64,000 nucleotides of DNA from Humulus lupulus (GCF_963169125.1 NC_084800.1:144766397-144830396); one strand, 5' to 3'; counted from the first letter of the stretch, positions 48,503-60,864 are shown. Program-made: numbers and translations. Notes: a model not told the origin generated them from the sequence alone.

Positions 48503-50989
48503 ACTGGCCTCACAGCCTTTTGTAATCTTTATTTTCATGCATGAACATGTTAAAAATTTAATTATTTGATGTGTTTTAATAATTGGATGAATTTTTATGT
48601 TTTTATGAAACATATTGATGTTATGTGATTATTATCAATTTTTAGGTTATTTTGTTGTGTTTTATATGCCATTAATTTTTATATAAGCTTTATTTTGTAT
48701 AAAACATGTTAAAAATTTATTAGAAAATATTTTTGGCTTGAAAAATTGCACAAAAGTATTTTATGAATTTTTTTGGCCTAGCTGCCCATGCTTGCGCGCA
48801 CACCTGTGTGCACTACCCTCTTGAGTGTGTGCACCAGCGCGTGTCACCCCTCCCCGCACGTGCCTGCCTGTGCATGTCCCCCCAGCCGCGCGCGCACACC
48901 ACGGCAGCTAGCAGCCTTGCATCCGCACGGTGAACAATACCTGTTTCATCCGATATTTATTTTTAATTTAAAAAAAAATAAAATTGTGAAAATTAATTAT
49001 TTATAATCAAAGCCAAAAATATCAGATTTGTTTTATTATATAAAAATATTTTTTAAAATAAGATATTTTTGTTGGTCGAGATTTAAATAATTAGATAGTT
49101 TTACAAAGATTCAAATTCAAATTAAAAAATAGACTAACAACTTAATTTTAAATATTTTAATATATTAAAATATTAGAATTAAGATATTAGATATTTAAGA
49201 TATTTTCTTTAAAATACATGTTATTCAAATATCTGTTTATTTTATAGTTTTTTAATATTTAAATTATTTAAAATTTGAAATTTGTTAGTTAGATATTTTC
49301 ATGGATATTTGAATTTGTTTAACTATTTTAAGATATTTTAGGGTTGTTATAACTATTAATATTTTTATTTTTTTAAATGGTTAAAATATTAGCTTATTGT
49401 TGTTACAACACAAGATATTTTTGAAAAACAGTTAAGATATTGATTTTAAAATTTAAAATTGTTAAATTTTGAAAAATATCAATTTTTTTTCAACCAATTA
49501 ATAAAATATATATTTTTTTATAAATGGGATTTAAATTAACTTTGGCTAATTGTTGATAAATCCTAATTACATTAAATTCATATTTTTCAAATTAACCTAT
49601 ACCAAGTTGATTGTTGATAGATGAAATTTAAATTAACTATTGTTAATTGTTGATAAATTTGATTTAAATTGACTTATTTTTTTGTAAAAATTTAATTAAT
49701 TCGAATTTTTTGATAAATTCTAGATAATTAATTGTGGTATGTTTGTAAATGAAATAAATTGTGGTATTTTTGCATAAATTCATAGACTTGCTCATATAGT
49801 AACATGAATAAGCCCATCCAATTATAACATGTCTGTGTTGCACTATATGTTGTATTTTTGGAATTGGGCTTAGATGCATATAATGACCCATTTGTTTATT
49901 AGATATATGAATTTTTTGCCAAATAAAATATTCATAAAATGATAAGTTTTATTTGGGCCCATTAGAAATTGTAAAATTTAAATTCCTCTCTTGTGGGTGA
50001 TTCCACTTGTGAATGCCCATTTGCTTTGCATGACTATAGTGGGCCTAATTAATTAATAATAATTAATAAAATGAATGTTTAAATTCATATCTTTTGGACC
50101 TTGTATGGAAGTATGGAGGCATTTGTAGTGGGAACGACATAATGGACCCAACCCTCCTCCATATAAGTCCAATTGTTGAGGTCCATTTACCTGAGTTGGA
50201 CTTAATTGTATATGTTCATTATATTAGTTAAACCTAAATATAAACAAATTAATTCTAAATTAATTGAATTTGTTTCAATGTGACACTTTAGAATTAATAG
50301 GAAATTATAGGACTTTGGTTTTAAAAATTTAATCTTTTCAATTTTTTGGTAAACCATAGTCCTTAATTTTCTAAAAATAAATAATAAAAATACTATTTTT
50401 AATTTTATAATGTGCTTATTTTAAGAATTATATTCGATCTCCATCGTTGGTTTAACAAAGTCAATAGCTTAATGGGGCCTCGAGACGCTTTGATTTCGTC
50501 CCCCTACGAAAGGTGTTCATTAGTTATTTTGACAATGTTAGATTTCGAAAGATAGATAATTATAGGTCAAATTCTACTATACTCACCCCTGCGGTGACTA
50601 CTATGGCTAAATCTATGATTATCAAAACTGTGGGTCTAGCTCATAAAATAAGAGATTTTGTTTTCTTATTTTGATCGAATAGTAGGTTGTTAATAATGGT
50701 GTCCATTATTAAATACGTTTACAACTTTATTTAACTAGTGGTATTTTTTACTCTCGCCAACCGGGACAAGAATATCATAAATTAGTTAAAAACCTAAAGA
50801 AATAGAGATATGACTATTTTGGTATTTTTTCTCATATCTTACATATTTTGGTGTATGTTGTGTTATTTCTTGAATTTTGTTTGAATAGGAGTTTCATTGA
50901 GCAAATGTGATTGATTTCTATTTTATTGATAATTTGTAGTTTTAAGTTAAGTAGTGTCTGTGTCTACTCACATCATTTCTCAACTTTCG
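48503..50989 (+). other. Copia leader, non-coding, with a GC-rich island
   Basis: About 2.5 kb of very AT-rich sequence between the primer site and gag. At 48781-48935 there is a sharp GC-rich island of alternating purine-pyrimidine text (TTGCGCGCACACCTGTGTGC, GCCGCGCGCGCACACCACGG). The open stretch 48788-49006 only reflects this island. Confidence 0.7.
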
Positions 50990-51688
50990 ATGGAGAAACT
51001 CACTGGAGAAAACTTCCTTAAATGGAAGCAGAATATCAACATAGAGTTGATTGGTGACAACTCCGAGTTTGTCATGATTGAGGAATCCCCAGAACGAGCA
51101 CTGTGTCCGCACGTTCGTGATGGCACCATCAATGCTCGTGATGGCACCATAAATGCTTGGATAGCACCGTCTCCGCACATACGTGATGACATCGTGAATG
51201 CTCAAATGGCACCGTGTCTACACATTCGTGATCAACTCAACTATGGTCTGACGCAGCTCATGAACGATCTTTAGATTTTTGAACCTATCATGGGTGGACC
51301 TAGTAAAGGAGGAGAAAATAAGACTACTATTGTTGCTGCTAATCCAGCTAAGGCTAAAGCTTACCAAGCGTCATCTTCGAAAGCTGGAAACAAGAGGAAA
51401 GGTGGACAAAACAACAACCCCAAGCCTGCAAAGGTTGCAAAGACGAGTACACAACCAAATGCACAAATGCCTAAGGGGAAGAACAAGAAAAACAAGAAAA
51501 GTAAAGGTAAGTGTTTTCATTGCAAAGAGAAGGGGCATTGGAAACAGGATTGCCCCAAGTTTCTAGCAGCTAAACACAAAGGTAATGATTATAGTTCATT
51601 TATCTTAGAAACATGTGTTTTAAAGAATGATAATTCCGTTTGGATTATTGATTCTGGATCTACCAACCATGTTTGTAACTCTTTATAG
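50990..51688 (+). pseudogene. gag: Copia gag and start of protease
   Basis: Start at ATG 50990 (MEKLTGENFLKWKQNINIEL), a typical copia gag opening. Residues about 36-82 (51096-51236) are encoded by a degenerate short tandem repeat that looks inserted in frame. TAG at 51272 interrupts, fitting a former CAG. A Lys-rich linker then leads to an intact CCHC knuckle, CFHCKEKGHWKQDC (about 51515). Protease begins WIIDSGSTNHVCNSL with the D-S-G catalytic site at about 51649; TAG at 51686 ends this stretch. Confidence 0.85.
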
Positions 51689-52807
51689 AAACTTGAATCG
51701 TGGGAGGAAGTGGACGAAGGCGGCTTAAAGCTTACAGTTGGGAGCGGAGCGTTTGTTGCGGTCCAAGCTAGAGAAAGAGCTCGTCTGAAGTTCGGAAATA
51801 AATACTTAATCTTAAAAGATGTATGTTTTATTCTGGATTTTAGTAGAAATTTAATTTTAGTTTCCATGTTGCAATTATAACAATTTGTTATGACGTTCAC
51901 AAGTTCTAATATATCTATTTCCTTCAATGGATCACAATTGTGTATTGCATGTTTGGAAAATGGGCTTTATATTCTGCGACCTAACGAACCCCTCGCTCTT
52001 AACAATGATTTATTCAAAGTTGCTAAACCTAGGACCAATAAACGTGAAAAGACAAATAACGATAATATAACGTATTTATGGCACTTGAGACTAGGTCACA
52101 TTGACTATGATAGGATTCAAAGACTTACAAATGATGGGCCTTTGAGGGAACTCACCTTAGGTGAATTACCTGTCTGTGAATCTTGTCTAGAAGGCAAACT
52201 GACCAAGCATCCATTCTCTGCAAAGGGTGATAGGGCCAAAGAACCACTTGGACTTGTTCATTCAGATGTTTGTGGACCTTTGAATGTACAAGCTAGGGGT
52301 GGTTTTGAGTATTTCATCACTTTCATTGACTTTTACTCTAGATACTCATGTCTTTACCTAATGCATAGGAAATCATAAATATTTTCAAAGTTTTAGGAAT
52401 TCCTAGCGATGGCTTAGAACCAATTAGGTAAAACGTTAAAGATCTTGCGATCTGATAGGGGTGGAGAATATTTGGATATGCAGTTACAAGATCATTTAAC
52501 TGAACTTGAGATTTTATCACAACTTACTGCCCTAGGTACTCCGCAACAAAATGGTGTAGCGGAATGCCGGAACAGAACTTTATTGGAAATGGTTAAATGC
52601 ATGCTTAGTTACTCAACTCTACCAACTTCGTTATGGGGACATGCAATTTCAACCGCGAATGACATTCTCAATGTCATGTCATCTAAATCAATCCCCAAAA
52701 CACCTTTAGAACACTGGAATGGTCGTGAACCTAGTTTATGCCATTATAGAATCTGGGGGTGTCCTGCGCACGTCTTGAGGAAAAAGGAAGGAAAGCTAGA
52801 ATCGTGA
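51689..52807 (+). pseudogene. pol: Copia protease end and integrase
   Basis: Same frame as gag. Pre-integrase H-H-C-C module: LWHLRLGHIDYDR ... CESCLEGK (52076-52195). Core: first Asp in HSDVCGPL (about 52262), second in SDRGGEY (about 52449), Glu in PQQNGVAE (about 52560), giving the D,D-35-E set. Stops at 51878, 52376, 52406 and 52427 are TAA or TAG; most fit lost Gln codons. Ends RKKEGKLES at TGA 52805. Confidence 0.85.
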
Positions 52808-54771
52808 ACTGAAGTTTGTATGTTTTTTGGCTATCCTAAAGGTACTCGGGGTGGACTTTTCTATAGTCATTCATAAAAGAAAGTGTTTAGTTCTACGAAT
52901 GCTAATTTTCTGGAAAATTACTATGTCCAAAAGTTCAAACCACACAGCAAAGTAGTTTTAGAGGAGATGGTTAAAGAGTTGACTCCAACCAATGTTCCAT
53001 TGTCATCAATGCGAGTTGATGATGAAATTCCCACTCTTCATGTCCAACCGACGTAAGTCGATTTAAATGAAGAAGTACCACTATTCCTGAACAAACAGTC
53101 ACAGAGCCTTGTCGTAGTGGGAGGGTTTCTAGGAACCCAGTTCACTATGGTTTGGATGGTGAAACCAATATGGTTGTTAGTGACACTAGTGATGGTGATC
53201 CATTGTCTTTCAAACAGGCAATGGATAGTCCTTAAAAGGAACTATGGCTTGAAGCCATGAAATAGGAAATAGAGTCCATGTACTCAAATTCCGTCTAGGA
53301 ACTTGTGGTAGCACCTAGTGACTTTAGGGCCAGCGGGTGCAAGTGGATCTACAAGAAGAAACAAGGTGTTGATGGAAATATTGAGACTTATAAAGCTCGA
53401 TTAGTGGCAAAGGGTTATACCCAAAGAGAAGATGTGGACTAAGAGGAAACTTTTAGTCTAGTAGCCATGCTCAAGTCCATTCACATCCTCCTATCCATAG
53501 TAGCCACTCTCGACTATGAGATCTAGCAAATGGACATGAAGACAACTTTTCTTAATGGAAAGCTTGACGAAGTCATTTATATGGATCAACCAGAAGGTTT
53601 TAAAGTAGTTGGACAAGAAGGAAAAGTTTGCAAGTTGAATAGGTCCATTTATGGACTTAAGCAAGCTTCTCGTTCCTGGAATCTTAGGTTTGATGAAATA
53701 ATCAAAACCTATGGCTTTGAACAAAATATTGATGAGCCTTGTGTTTACCAACTGAAGGCAAATCAAATAGTGGTATTCCTAGTTCTTTATGTAGATGATA
53801 TCTTGCTCATTGGAAACAATGTTAAGAAATTGTCAGATGTGAAGAATTGGCTAAGTACTCAATTCCAGATGAAGGATTTGGGTGAGGAAAGTTATGTTCT
53901 ACGTATCCAGATCATTAGGGATAGAAAGAACAGACTCTTACCTCTATCTCAAGCAGCTTATATAGATAAAGTGCTTGAACGATTCTCAATGACAAATTCC
54001 AAGAAAGGACGTTTACTATCTCGCCATGAAATTCATTTTTCAAAGAAGTAGTCTCCCCAAACCCCTGAAAAGGAAGATGCAATGAGAAAATTTCCTTACA
54101 CATCTACAGTTGGAAGTCTGATGTATGCTATGTTGTGTACTAGACCAGATTTCTGCTATGCAGTGGGAGTTGTGAGCAGGTATCAGTCAAAACCAGGATC
54201 GGAACATTGGATAGCAGTTAAGCATATTCTGAAGTTTTTAAGGCGAACTAGGGATTATATGTTAGTCTACAAGGGTGGTGTTCTGAACCCTGTAGGCTAC
54301 ACCGATTCAGATTTTCAAACTGATGTCGATGACAGGAAGTCTACTTCTGGAATGGTGTTTACTCTTGGGGGTGGAGATGTGATATGGAGAAGCGTAAAGC
54401 AGTCTGCAATCTCAGATTCCACCATGGAGGCTGAGTACATAGCCCGTCAGAAGCCGCTGAGGAAATAGTCTAGCTAAAGAAGTTCTATTCGGATCTTGAT
54501 GTTATTCTAGAAATGGATAAATCGCTTGTGTTGTTTTGTGAAAATACAAGAGCGATAGCCAACTCGAAAGAACCTCGTAGTCAGAAGAGGAGTAAGCACA
54601 TAGAAAGGATGTATCGCATAATTCGAGAATATGTGGCTAGAGGAGATGTGAAGGTTATGAAGATTGCATCTGAAGACAATCTTGCAGATCCATTTACAAA
54701 GACATTACTAGAAGCTACATTTGATAATCATATCAAAGAAATAGGATTAGTAGAATTAAGGCATTAATTTC
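52808..54771 (+). pseudogene. pol: Copia reverse transcriptase and RNase H
   Basis: After FFGYPKGTRGGLFYSHS and several stops the frame shifts near 53080. RT: KARLVAKGYTQREDVD (about 53395), QMDMKTTFLNGKLDEVIY (53527), YGLKQASRSW, and the catalytic YVDDILLIGN (Asp codons 53794 and 53797). RNase H: SLMYAMLCTRPDF, GYTDSDFQTD, then a second frameshift near 54450 before SLVLFCENTRAIA and HIERMYRIIREYV; ends LVELRH at about 54765. The stretch CAAGTGGGAGAT just after it is the polypurine tract. Confidence 0.87.
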
Positions 54772-54791
54772 AATTAGTGCAAGTGGGAGAT

Positions 54792-56615
54792 TGTTAGGGT
54801 TTTATGCCCTAATTAAAACCAAATTTCTTTGTAATCTCATTTTATTATCAATAAAAGAGTAGAAATTATTTTTTTGACTTGGTTAATCACTTTGCTCACA
54901 TGTTTTATTTTCATGATTATTTGTTTAGTATAAACTTCTATTAAATCCCGAGCATATAGCTAATCGTATTTATAGTGACGTAATCACAATGGAATATAAA
55001 TATGATTATATGTTCAAAATAAGTTAGTCAGTGCACAAGATTTACACTAACTTGCCAATCTACGATATGATCTACTCACACATTGTAGTGTTATGTTCTT
55101 TCCATAACATTAGCAAAGTAGATAAGATCAGATGTATTTTTTACAACGGACATGACCGATATTGACAGTAGATAGGATAAGTAAACATACCATTATTATC
55201 TATTCTAGTCATATCATATAGTTGACCATTGGTTAATTCAATAAAAATTATGAGTGGATAGTATTCTAATTGATTGTATTATTTGAGTTCTTTGACTTGT
55301 TCGTTACCAACTTACCCTACGGACTTGCCCATACTTACATCTTGGGAACTCGGTAGTATAATTGAGTGGGAGTGTTAATCATAGATATGAACATCTATAG
55401 CTTCTAATGAAGAAGTGAAACGATGGTTTGCTTTTAGTTTGGTTCAAGGTGCTAAATGATAGAGATCTCATTTCAGTAATTAATATTAGTTTACTGAAAT
55501 ATCATTTACAAGGAACTAAGTGTTTTAAGGATATAATACAATGAGGGGTAAAACGGTATTTTAGTCCCATCTCATTGTAGACCGTCTATAGAGGATTGAG
55601 TGACAATTATGGTTGTAAAAATGGATAATTAATAACATATCTATATTTGTTATAGAGCGTTCTATGAATTCAAGAGTGCAATTCCGAGTCTTTAGTGGAG
55701 TCATGAGGAATTAATAAGTTAGTAAAATTATTTGTCAGATTTATGATAACTTATTGGAGCTTGATTTCATAGGTCCATGGTCCCCATTGTACCTTGGATA
55801 AAATCATCTAGATAGTCTCAATTAATTGATCTAATTATCAATTAGAATTATCAAAGTTGACCAGGTTAATTTTGGATAGTTTCATAGAGTTATACAATTT
55901 AGAGAAGAAAAGAGAAATTAGGGCAGATTTATTAATTAAAATAAATTGGTATCTAAATTAATAAATAAGTTTAAATCAAGGTTCAAATTTTAAATAATTA
56001 ATTTGATAAAGGATTTGAATAATTATTTAATTAATTAATCAATAGAAAAGAATATAGGTCTTGATTTTAAGTCTAACGAGCTTATAATCAAATGAGAAAT
56101 TTCACGGGCCTAAAGCCCATGATATTTTCGACCTAGGGATATTAATTGGCTATTATTTTATTGATTTTTTAATTAAATAAATGACCTAAATAAGTCTATA
56201 AAAGGAGTGCTAAGAGAGAGTTGAAATCACAAGTTGAAACACAAGTTTCTGATAGGTTTTAGATTCTCTCTAAACATAAGTCCTTTTTTTCTTTTCTCTT
56301 CGTCTCTCTGTATCTATCTCATGTGTTGAGAATTTCCCACTCTAGTCTTGGTGATTCCAAGGATACTTTGGAAAGCTGTGAAGAAAATTGAAGATCAGTT
56401 CAATTTCTTGGTAATACTCTGCGACAGAAAGGATACAAGGGTTAGAGAAACTGAAGGAATGACTTATTCATTTCGCTGCATATAATGTGAGTATTCTTGT
56501 CATTATTTATCTTTGAGTTCAATTTTAGAAACATGTTCTAGGTTGTGTCATATTAATTTTTGTAATATTATATCTACATGAAAATAAATAAAGATCCTGT
56601 ATAAGTTTTCCAACA
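54792..56615 (+). repeat. Copia 3' LTR
   Basis: TGTTAGGGTTTTATGCCC to TTTCCAACA, preceded by the purine-rich AAGTGGGAGAT. About 25 bases shorter than the 5' LTR, mostly by small deletions. Confidence 0.88.
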
Positions 56616-57284
56616 GGATGGAGTTACTTGTTGGGTGCAAATGGTGTATTTTCCACCCAAAGTTTTGAACTTGGCTAATGCTAAGAAGCTTGGGGAAATG
56701 GTTGGAAATGAAGCCGAAGTCAAATGGGATAACCAAAAACTCATCTTCCTCAAAAGGCAAGTTTGGGTTAAGATTAAGTTCCCTATTTCGAAGCCTATCT
56801 TTGTTGGAAAATATATTCTAGTTAAGGGACAGAAACACTGGATTCAGTTCAAGTTTGAATTTCTTCCATTGTTATGCTTTAGCTGTGGGTGGTGGGGGCA
56901 TGACCAAAAATGTTGTAATAAGACTCAAGTGTTGGTTGAGTGCATAGATGGAAGGAAGGATAAAAGATGAAGACAAAAGATGGGTTTGCTTTAGCAAAGA
57001 GTCCGAAGGAAGAGGGCTGAATTACTCCATGGATAGAGCTCAAAACTATGGCCATGAAGCTGAGGGGTCGCGCAGGAACAGGAAGATGGAAAACGGTCAT
57101 CAAAGTAGTGGAAGAGACACACCTATGTGCATGGAACCTCCATACATGCATAGAGAATATCGATATTGAAGATGCTTTGGTGGCGGTGTCCAATAGAAAT
57201 AAGAGTGGGGTCCCCAAGGAAAATATTGCAATTATGAAGAATATAGCTAATGAGACAAAACAAGACCCTATGCTGGAAGATAAT
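56616..57284 (+). pseudogene. LINE ORF1, middle segment (zinc knuckle)
   Basis: Continues the ORF1 text after the copia element: WVQMVYFPPKVLNLANAKKL, then VGKYILVKGQKHW and the zf-CCHC_4-type knuckle LLCFSCGWWGHDQKCC (56874-56921), typical of plant L1-type ORF1. TGA at 56968 and frame changes follow; RGRAGTGRWKTVIKVVEETH and NRNKSGVPKENIAIMKNI continue to 57284, where the solo LTR is inserted at ATAAT. Confidence 0.75.
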
Positions 57285-59665
57285 TGTAATGCCCCGAATT
57301 CTCCGATGTGGTTTAATGGCGGGATTAGTAGGACGGGAGGGCCATACTTGCTTAAATGTGCCATTAAATGATAATATGCATGTATATGTGAATTATATTA
57401 TAATATGATGTTAAATGCGTGCATGTGAGTCCACATTCTAATTACAAGGGTGTGATGGTAATTTGGCCCGTTGAGGGCATAATTGTATGTTTGTATGCAT
57501 GTCGGTGATATGTTGTTGAGACCACATTATAATGTGGGTTTGTTCGAGCTATTCGGCATGAGACGATCTTGGAATATTGATTAGCGGTCTAGTCATAACA
57601 GGTTTAAGTTTGGGGCTCGAGATAAGTCTCGGGGTGATTTTAATGATTAGAGTGTTACCGGGAATTAAAGGGTAACAGGATATGAATTATTGGTGTTTGA
57701 GATTATCGAGAATAGCGGGAATTAGAGAGCGTTAATTATGATTAACGAGATAGGTGGAAAATACCAAATCTACCCTTGGGATCCTTTAGAAACTATTAAT
57801 TGACCTAGGGGTAAAATAGTCATGTCACCCCTAGGATAGATATAACCATTTTTGAGCTGAAAGAAAAGAAGAAAATAGAGTACACTTGAAGCTTCTCCCG
57901 TAACTATCTTCCCTTCAGTTTTCTTTGTGATTTTTGAACCATTCTTGAGGATTCAAGCTTGGGAAGTAAGCCTTGGGAGTTTGGGATTGTGTTCCTCCAT
58001 TGAAGAGCATCATAAGCTGAGCTTTGGGTAAGTTTCTAACCATTGGAATCCCTGGTTTGCCCTGTTTTAGTTCTATTTTACAGTTGTGATTTCTAGGTTG
58101 AGATCTTGGTTTTGTTGGGAGTTTTGGCTAGGGTTCTTATGCTTGTGATGTTTGGGGTGTGTTAGGATGGTTTTTGGGTTCATTTGGCATCAAAAATGGG
58201 ATTTGGAAGCATTGGAAACATGTTTGGATCGAAGGAGATGAAGAAGGTGGTTTCAGGGGGCATCAGGTCTGGAGGTAGCGCTTTAGCGCCCACCCTAGGG
58301 CGCTACAGCGCTACACAGGGGTCTTTTGGGCGTGTTGGGGGTTTTGAGATTAGCGCTGGGGCGCTAGGGATCAGCGCTGTAGCGCCACTCTGTTCCTTCA
58401 AAGTCCCGTTTTGAGTGTTTTTAAGGGTTTTTGACTTGGGATTTCAAACCTTAAGGCCCGGGATCGAATCTACTCACCGTGTGTGCATGTTTCAAGGACT
58501 CGAGAGTGGTGCTTAGGTTATGACCCTATTATTGTGGATTCTCATTAATGGAGGTTATAATTAGTTGTGATTAGGTAACTGCTAAGGAAGCAAAGGTCGA
58601 TCATTCTCAGGAGTCGTTCTTATTATTATTTCTAGCTCGAATCAGAGGTAAGAAGACTGCACCCCATATGTGACATGAATGATTATTCTTGAGGCATGTT
58701 GACTGCGTAAATGTGGACATGGATTGATTATCGAATGCTTAGAAAATCTTGCTCACTTGTGCATGGTACTGACTAATTAGTCAGATTTGGCAAAGGTGTC
58801 AGAATCAACTGTGAAGCTGTGACTCATTAGTCAGGTTCGGCAGTGGTACTGGGCACTGGTCACACAGTGCTGACTTATAAGTCAGGACGGCCTTAGCGTG
58901 TTCAATGCAAGCCAATAAAGATTAGATCTAATCGATATCTGCACTGTATGACTCAAAGAGCATTAATGCCGGACCGACCTCAAGTTCGACGAATACTATA
59001 AGCGCTTGTGTGGCTTATCCATCAGTCACTCATCTGTTAAGTTAGAGACTTACCTATCAGTCTCTCATCTGTTTAAGGCTAGTGGCTTACCTAGCAGCCA
59101 CTCTTCTGTTTAAATTAGTGACTTGGTTGTCAGTCACTCAGTATGGTTTTCTAGAACCTCAAGTGATATTCACTCATCTGTTTAAGAGCTATAAGCTCTG
59201 TGTGATTATAATGATAATCATTTGATAATGTTTATATCCAATACTGTGTTTTCTTGCTGGGCTTTGGCTCATGGGTGCTATGTGGTGCAGGTAAAGGGAA
59301 AGAAAAGCTCACCCAGCCTTGAGTGGAGAGCTTAGGTGGTGATGTGTACATATGCGGCCGCTTGACCACCACAACCAAGGAGTTCTCAGAGAAACTAGGG
59401 GGTTTACCCTATTTTTGCCGCTTAGGTCGGCGAGGTTTGTAATTTTGAAACAGTAATGACCTTTTTGAGTTGTAAATAACTTGTAAATGTTCTTGTAGGC
59501 CCATGAACAGTTTTATGCATATAATAAAATATATCATTTCCTTTTTGTTGGTTTTTCACCTTAGCCTGTTAATAACACTTAGAACATGTTTTTAACCAAA
59601 GGACTCGGGTAGTGGGTCAAATTTCTGGTTCACCGTAACGGTTCTGGGGTAACCAGGGCGTTACA
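57285..59665 (+). mobile_element. Solo LTR, Tekay/Del-like, 2.38 kb
   Basis: TGTAATGCCCCGAATTCTCC to AACCAGGGCGTTACA, with a perfect ATAAT duplication (57280-57284 and 59666-59670). Landmarks: GC islet of AGCGCT motifs (about 58275-58390), AGGTAAGAAGAC (58646), a run of CAGTCACTCATCTGTT repeats (about 59020-59190), TTCTTGCTGGGCTTTGGCTCA (59250). Open stretch 58184-58414 spans the GC islet and is not a gene. Confidence 0.93.
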
Positions 59666-59670
59666 ATAAT

Positions 59671-60128
59671 TGTGGAAGAAGGAATACGAAGATTGATGCT
59701 GGGCTGGATAAAAAAGGGGTTTCTAATATGGGGTCATTGGGCCAGATGGGTTGCCTGTGACTAATTATGGGTTGTCTAATGGTGGGCCCATGATCACTAG
59801 AAGCATGGAAATGGGGTTGTCTAATAAGGCCTTATTAACTAAAGTTCCTTTCAACTTTAGCCCAAACCATGAGGAAGTTCAACCTGAGGGCTCGACCCAA
59901 AAGAAATGGAGAAGGAAAGTGACGGGGGAAGATGTGGGGCGGAAGAAGGAAGCGGAAGCTGGGATGTCCAAGGGGAGAAGAAAAAGAAAAGAGGAAGGAA
60001 ACCTGAAGTTGAATGAGGGACCTAATTCTATAGTTGCTAAGAAAAGAACTCAAAATGAGGGAGATGAAGTTACAACTGTTGATGATTTTGGCACCAATGG
60101 CCATGTGGTGTTTGTGATGGGAACTTGA
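59671..60128 (+). pseudogene. LINE ORF1, C-terminal segment
   Basis: The text resumes at the ATAAT copy (CGRRNTKIDAGLDKKGVSNM) and, after a frame change, reads TNYGLSNGGPMITRSMEMGL and a very basic Lys/Arg/Glu region (KKWRRKVTGEDVGRKKEAEA ... KGRRKRKEEG) to TGA 60126. Basic tails of this type fit an RNA-binding ORF1. ORF2 (endonuclease and RT) is not present after it; the next element begins here instead. The assignment of this last part rests on position more than on motif. Confidence 0.6.
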
Positions 60129-60130
60129 AT

Positions 60131-60497
60131 ACAACTATTCGAGGTTCACCAAAAGATTTTAGATGATCTTCTGGTGGGCCACAGCTGCAATGATTGACAC
60201 CTGGCAGGTCCGAGGACAAGAATCCTAGACTTGGGGGTTGGCGAATGAAGAGAGCGAGGACCATCTGAATGGTCCTCGAGGCGTGACCTTACCTAGAGAC
60301 ATCCACGCCTTGGAGACGGGTCAGGGAGGTGGCCTCACTTGGAGTCATTCACGCCTCGAGGACAAACCTTGAGGCATGGCCTCACTTGGAGACACCCACG
60401 TCTGGCCAGATCATTGCACGAAACCTTACTAGCACTCGAGGAGCTCAATTACTCCTCTAATGAATGCCATGTGCCTCTTGTGAAAACATGGACAACA
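60131..60497 (-). repeat. 3' LTR region of a third Tat-like element (left end not resolved)
   Basis: The right boundary is supported by ACAACA at 60492-60497 followed by a minus-strand polypurine tract, CTTGGGGGTCAAA (60510-60498), the same arrangement as at 13338-13352. Inside are three degenerate copies of a GTGGCCTCACTTGGAG..CACGCCTCGAG unit (about 60279-60405). The left end could be near 60130 or, by weak likeness to TGTTGAC..ATTTGGC, near 60078. The 5' half of the element is outside the window. Confidence 0.5.
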
Positions 60498-60864
60498 TTT
60501 GACCCCCAAGTCTTCACTTGTCTTCGGACAGTGGAGACTTAGACTGAGAGGAGTAATTCGAAAAGTCTTCTAGAGGAGACGCTTGGGCTTTCATGTCGTC
60601 ACTCTTTGAAAAGGTAGTGCCACATGTCAACTCCCTATTGCTGGGCCCATCAATTTGTGCCATTAATAAGGAGTCCATTCCACTACCCAAAATGTCTAAT
60701 CTGTACCCTAGGTGTCCCTTTGCTCCAGAACTGAGGCGTCCTTTTCCCATGCTAATGATCATGATCCATGCCTCTTGATTTCTTATCATTGGATTAGTCT
60801 CGAGTGTCTATGTCTTAGGTAATCAACGGTCAGGGTGGAGTTGCTTCCACCCTAAGTTGTTCGG

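Larger units (their letters stand above)
46654..56615 (+). mobile_element. Full-length, decayed Ty1/copia element
   Basis: LTRs 46654-48502 (1849 bp) and 54792-56615 (1824 bp), target sites TGATG (46649-46653) and GGATG (56616-56620) with one mismatch. Order gag, protease, integrase, RT, RNase H, which is diagnostic of copia. LTR divergence in the first 340 bases is about 7% by eye plus an indel, so it is clearly older than elements A and B. gag-pol has many stops and at least two frameshifts. I do not assign a lineage. Confidence 0.92.

Noticed and set aside
48788..49006. Open frame with Cys/Pro/His-rich product
   Set aside because: It only mirrors the GC-rich alternating island in the copia leader; no domain and no conservation seen.
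58184..58414. 76-codon Gly/Ser-rich open frame
   Set aside because: Lies within a solo LTR with a perfect target duplication and spans its GC islet.
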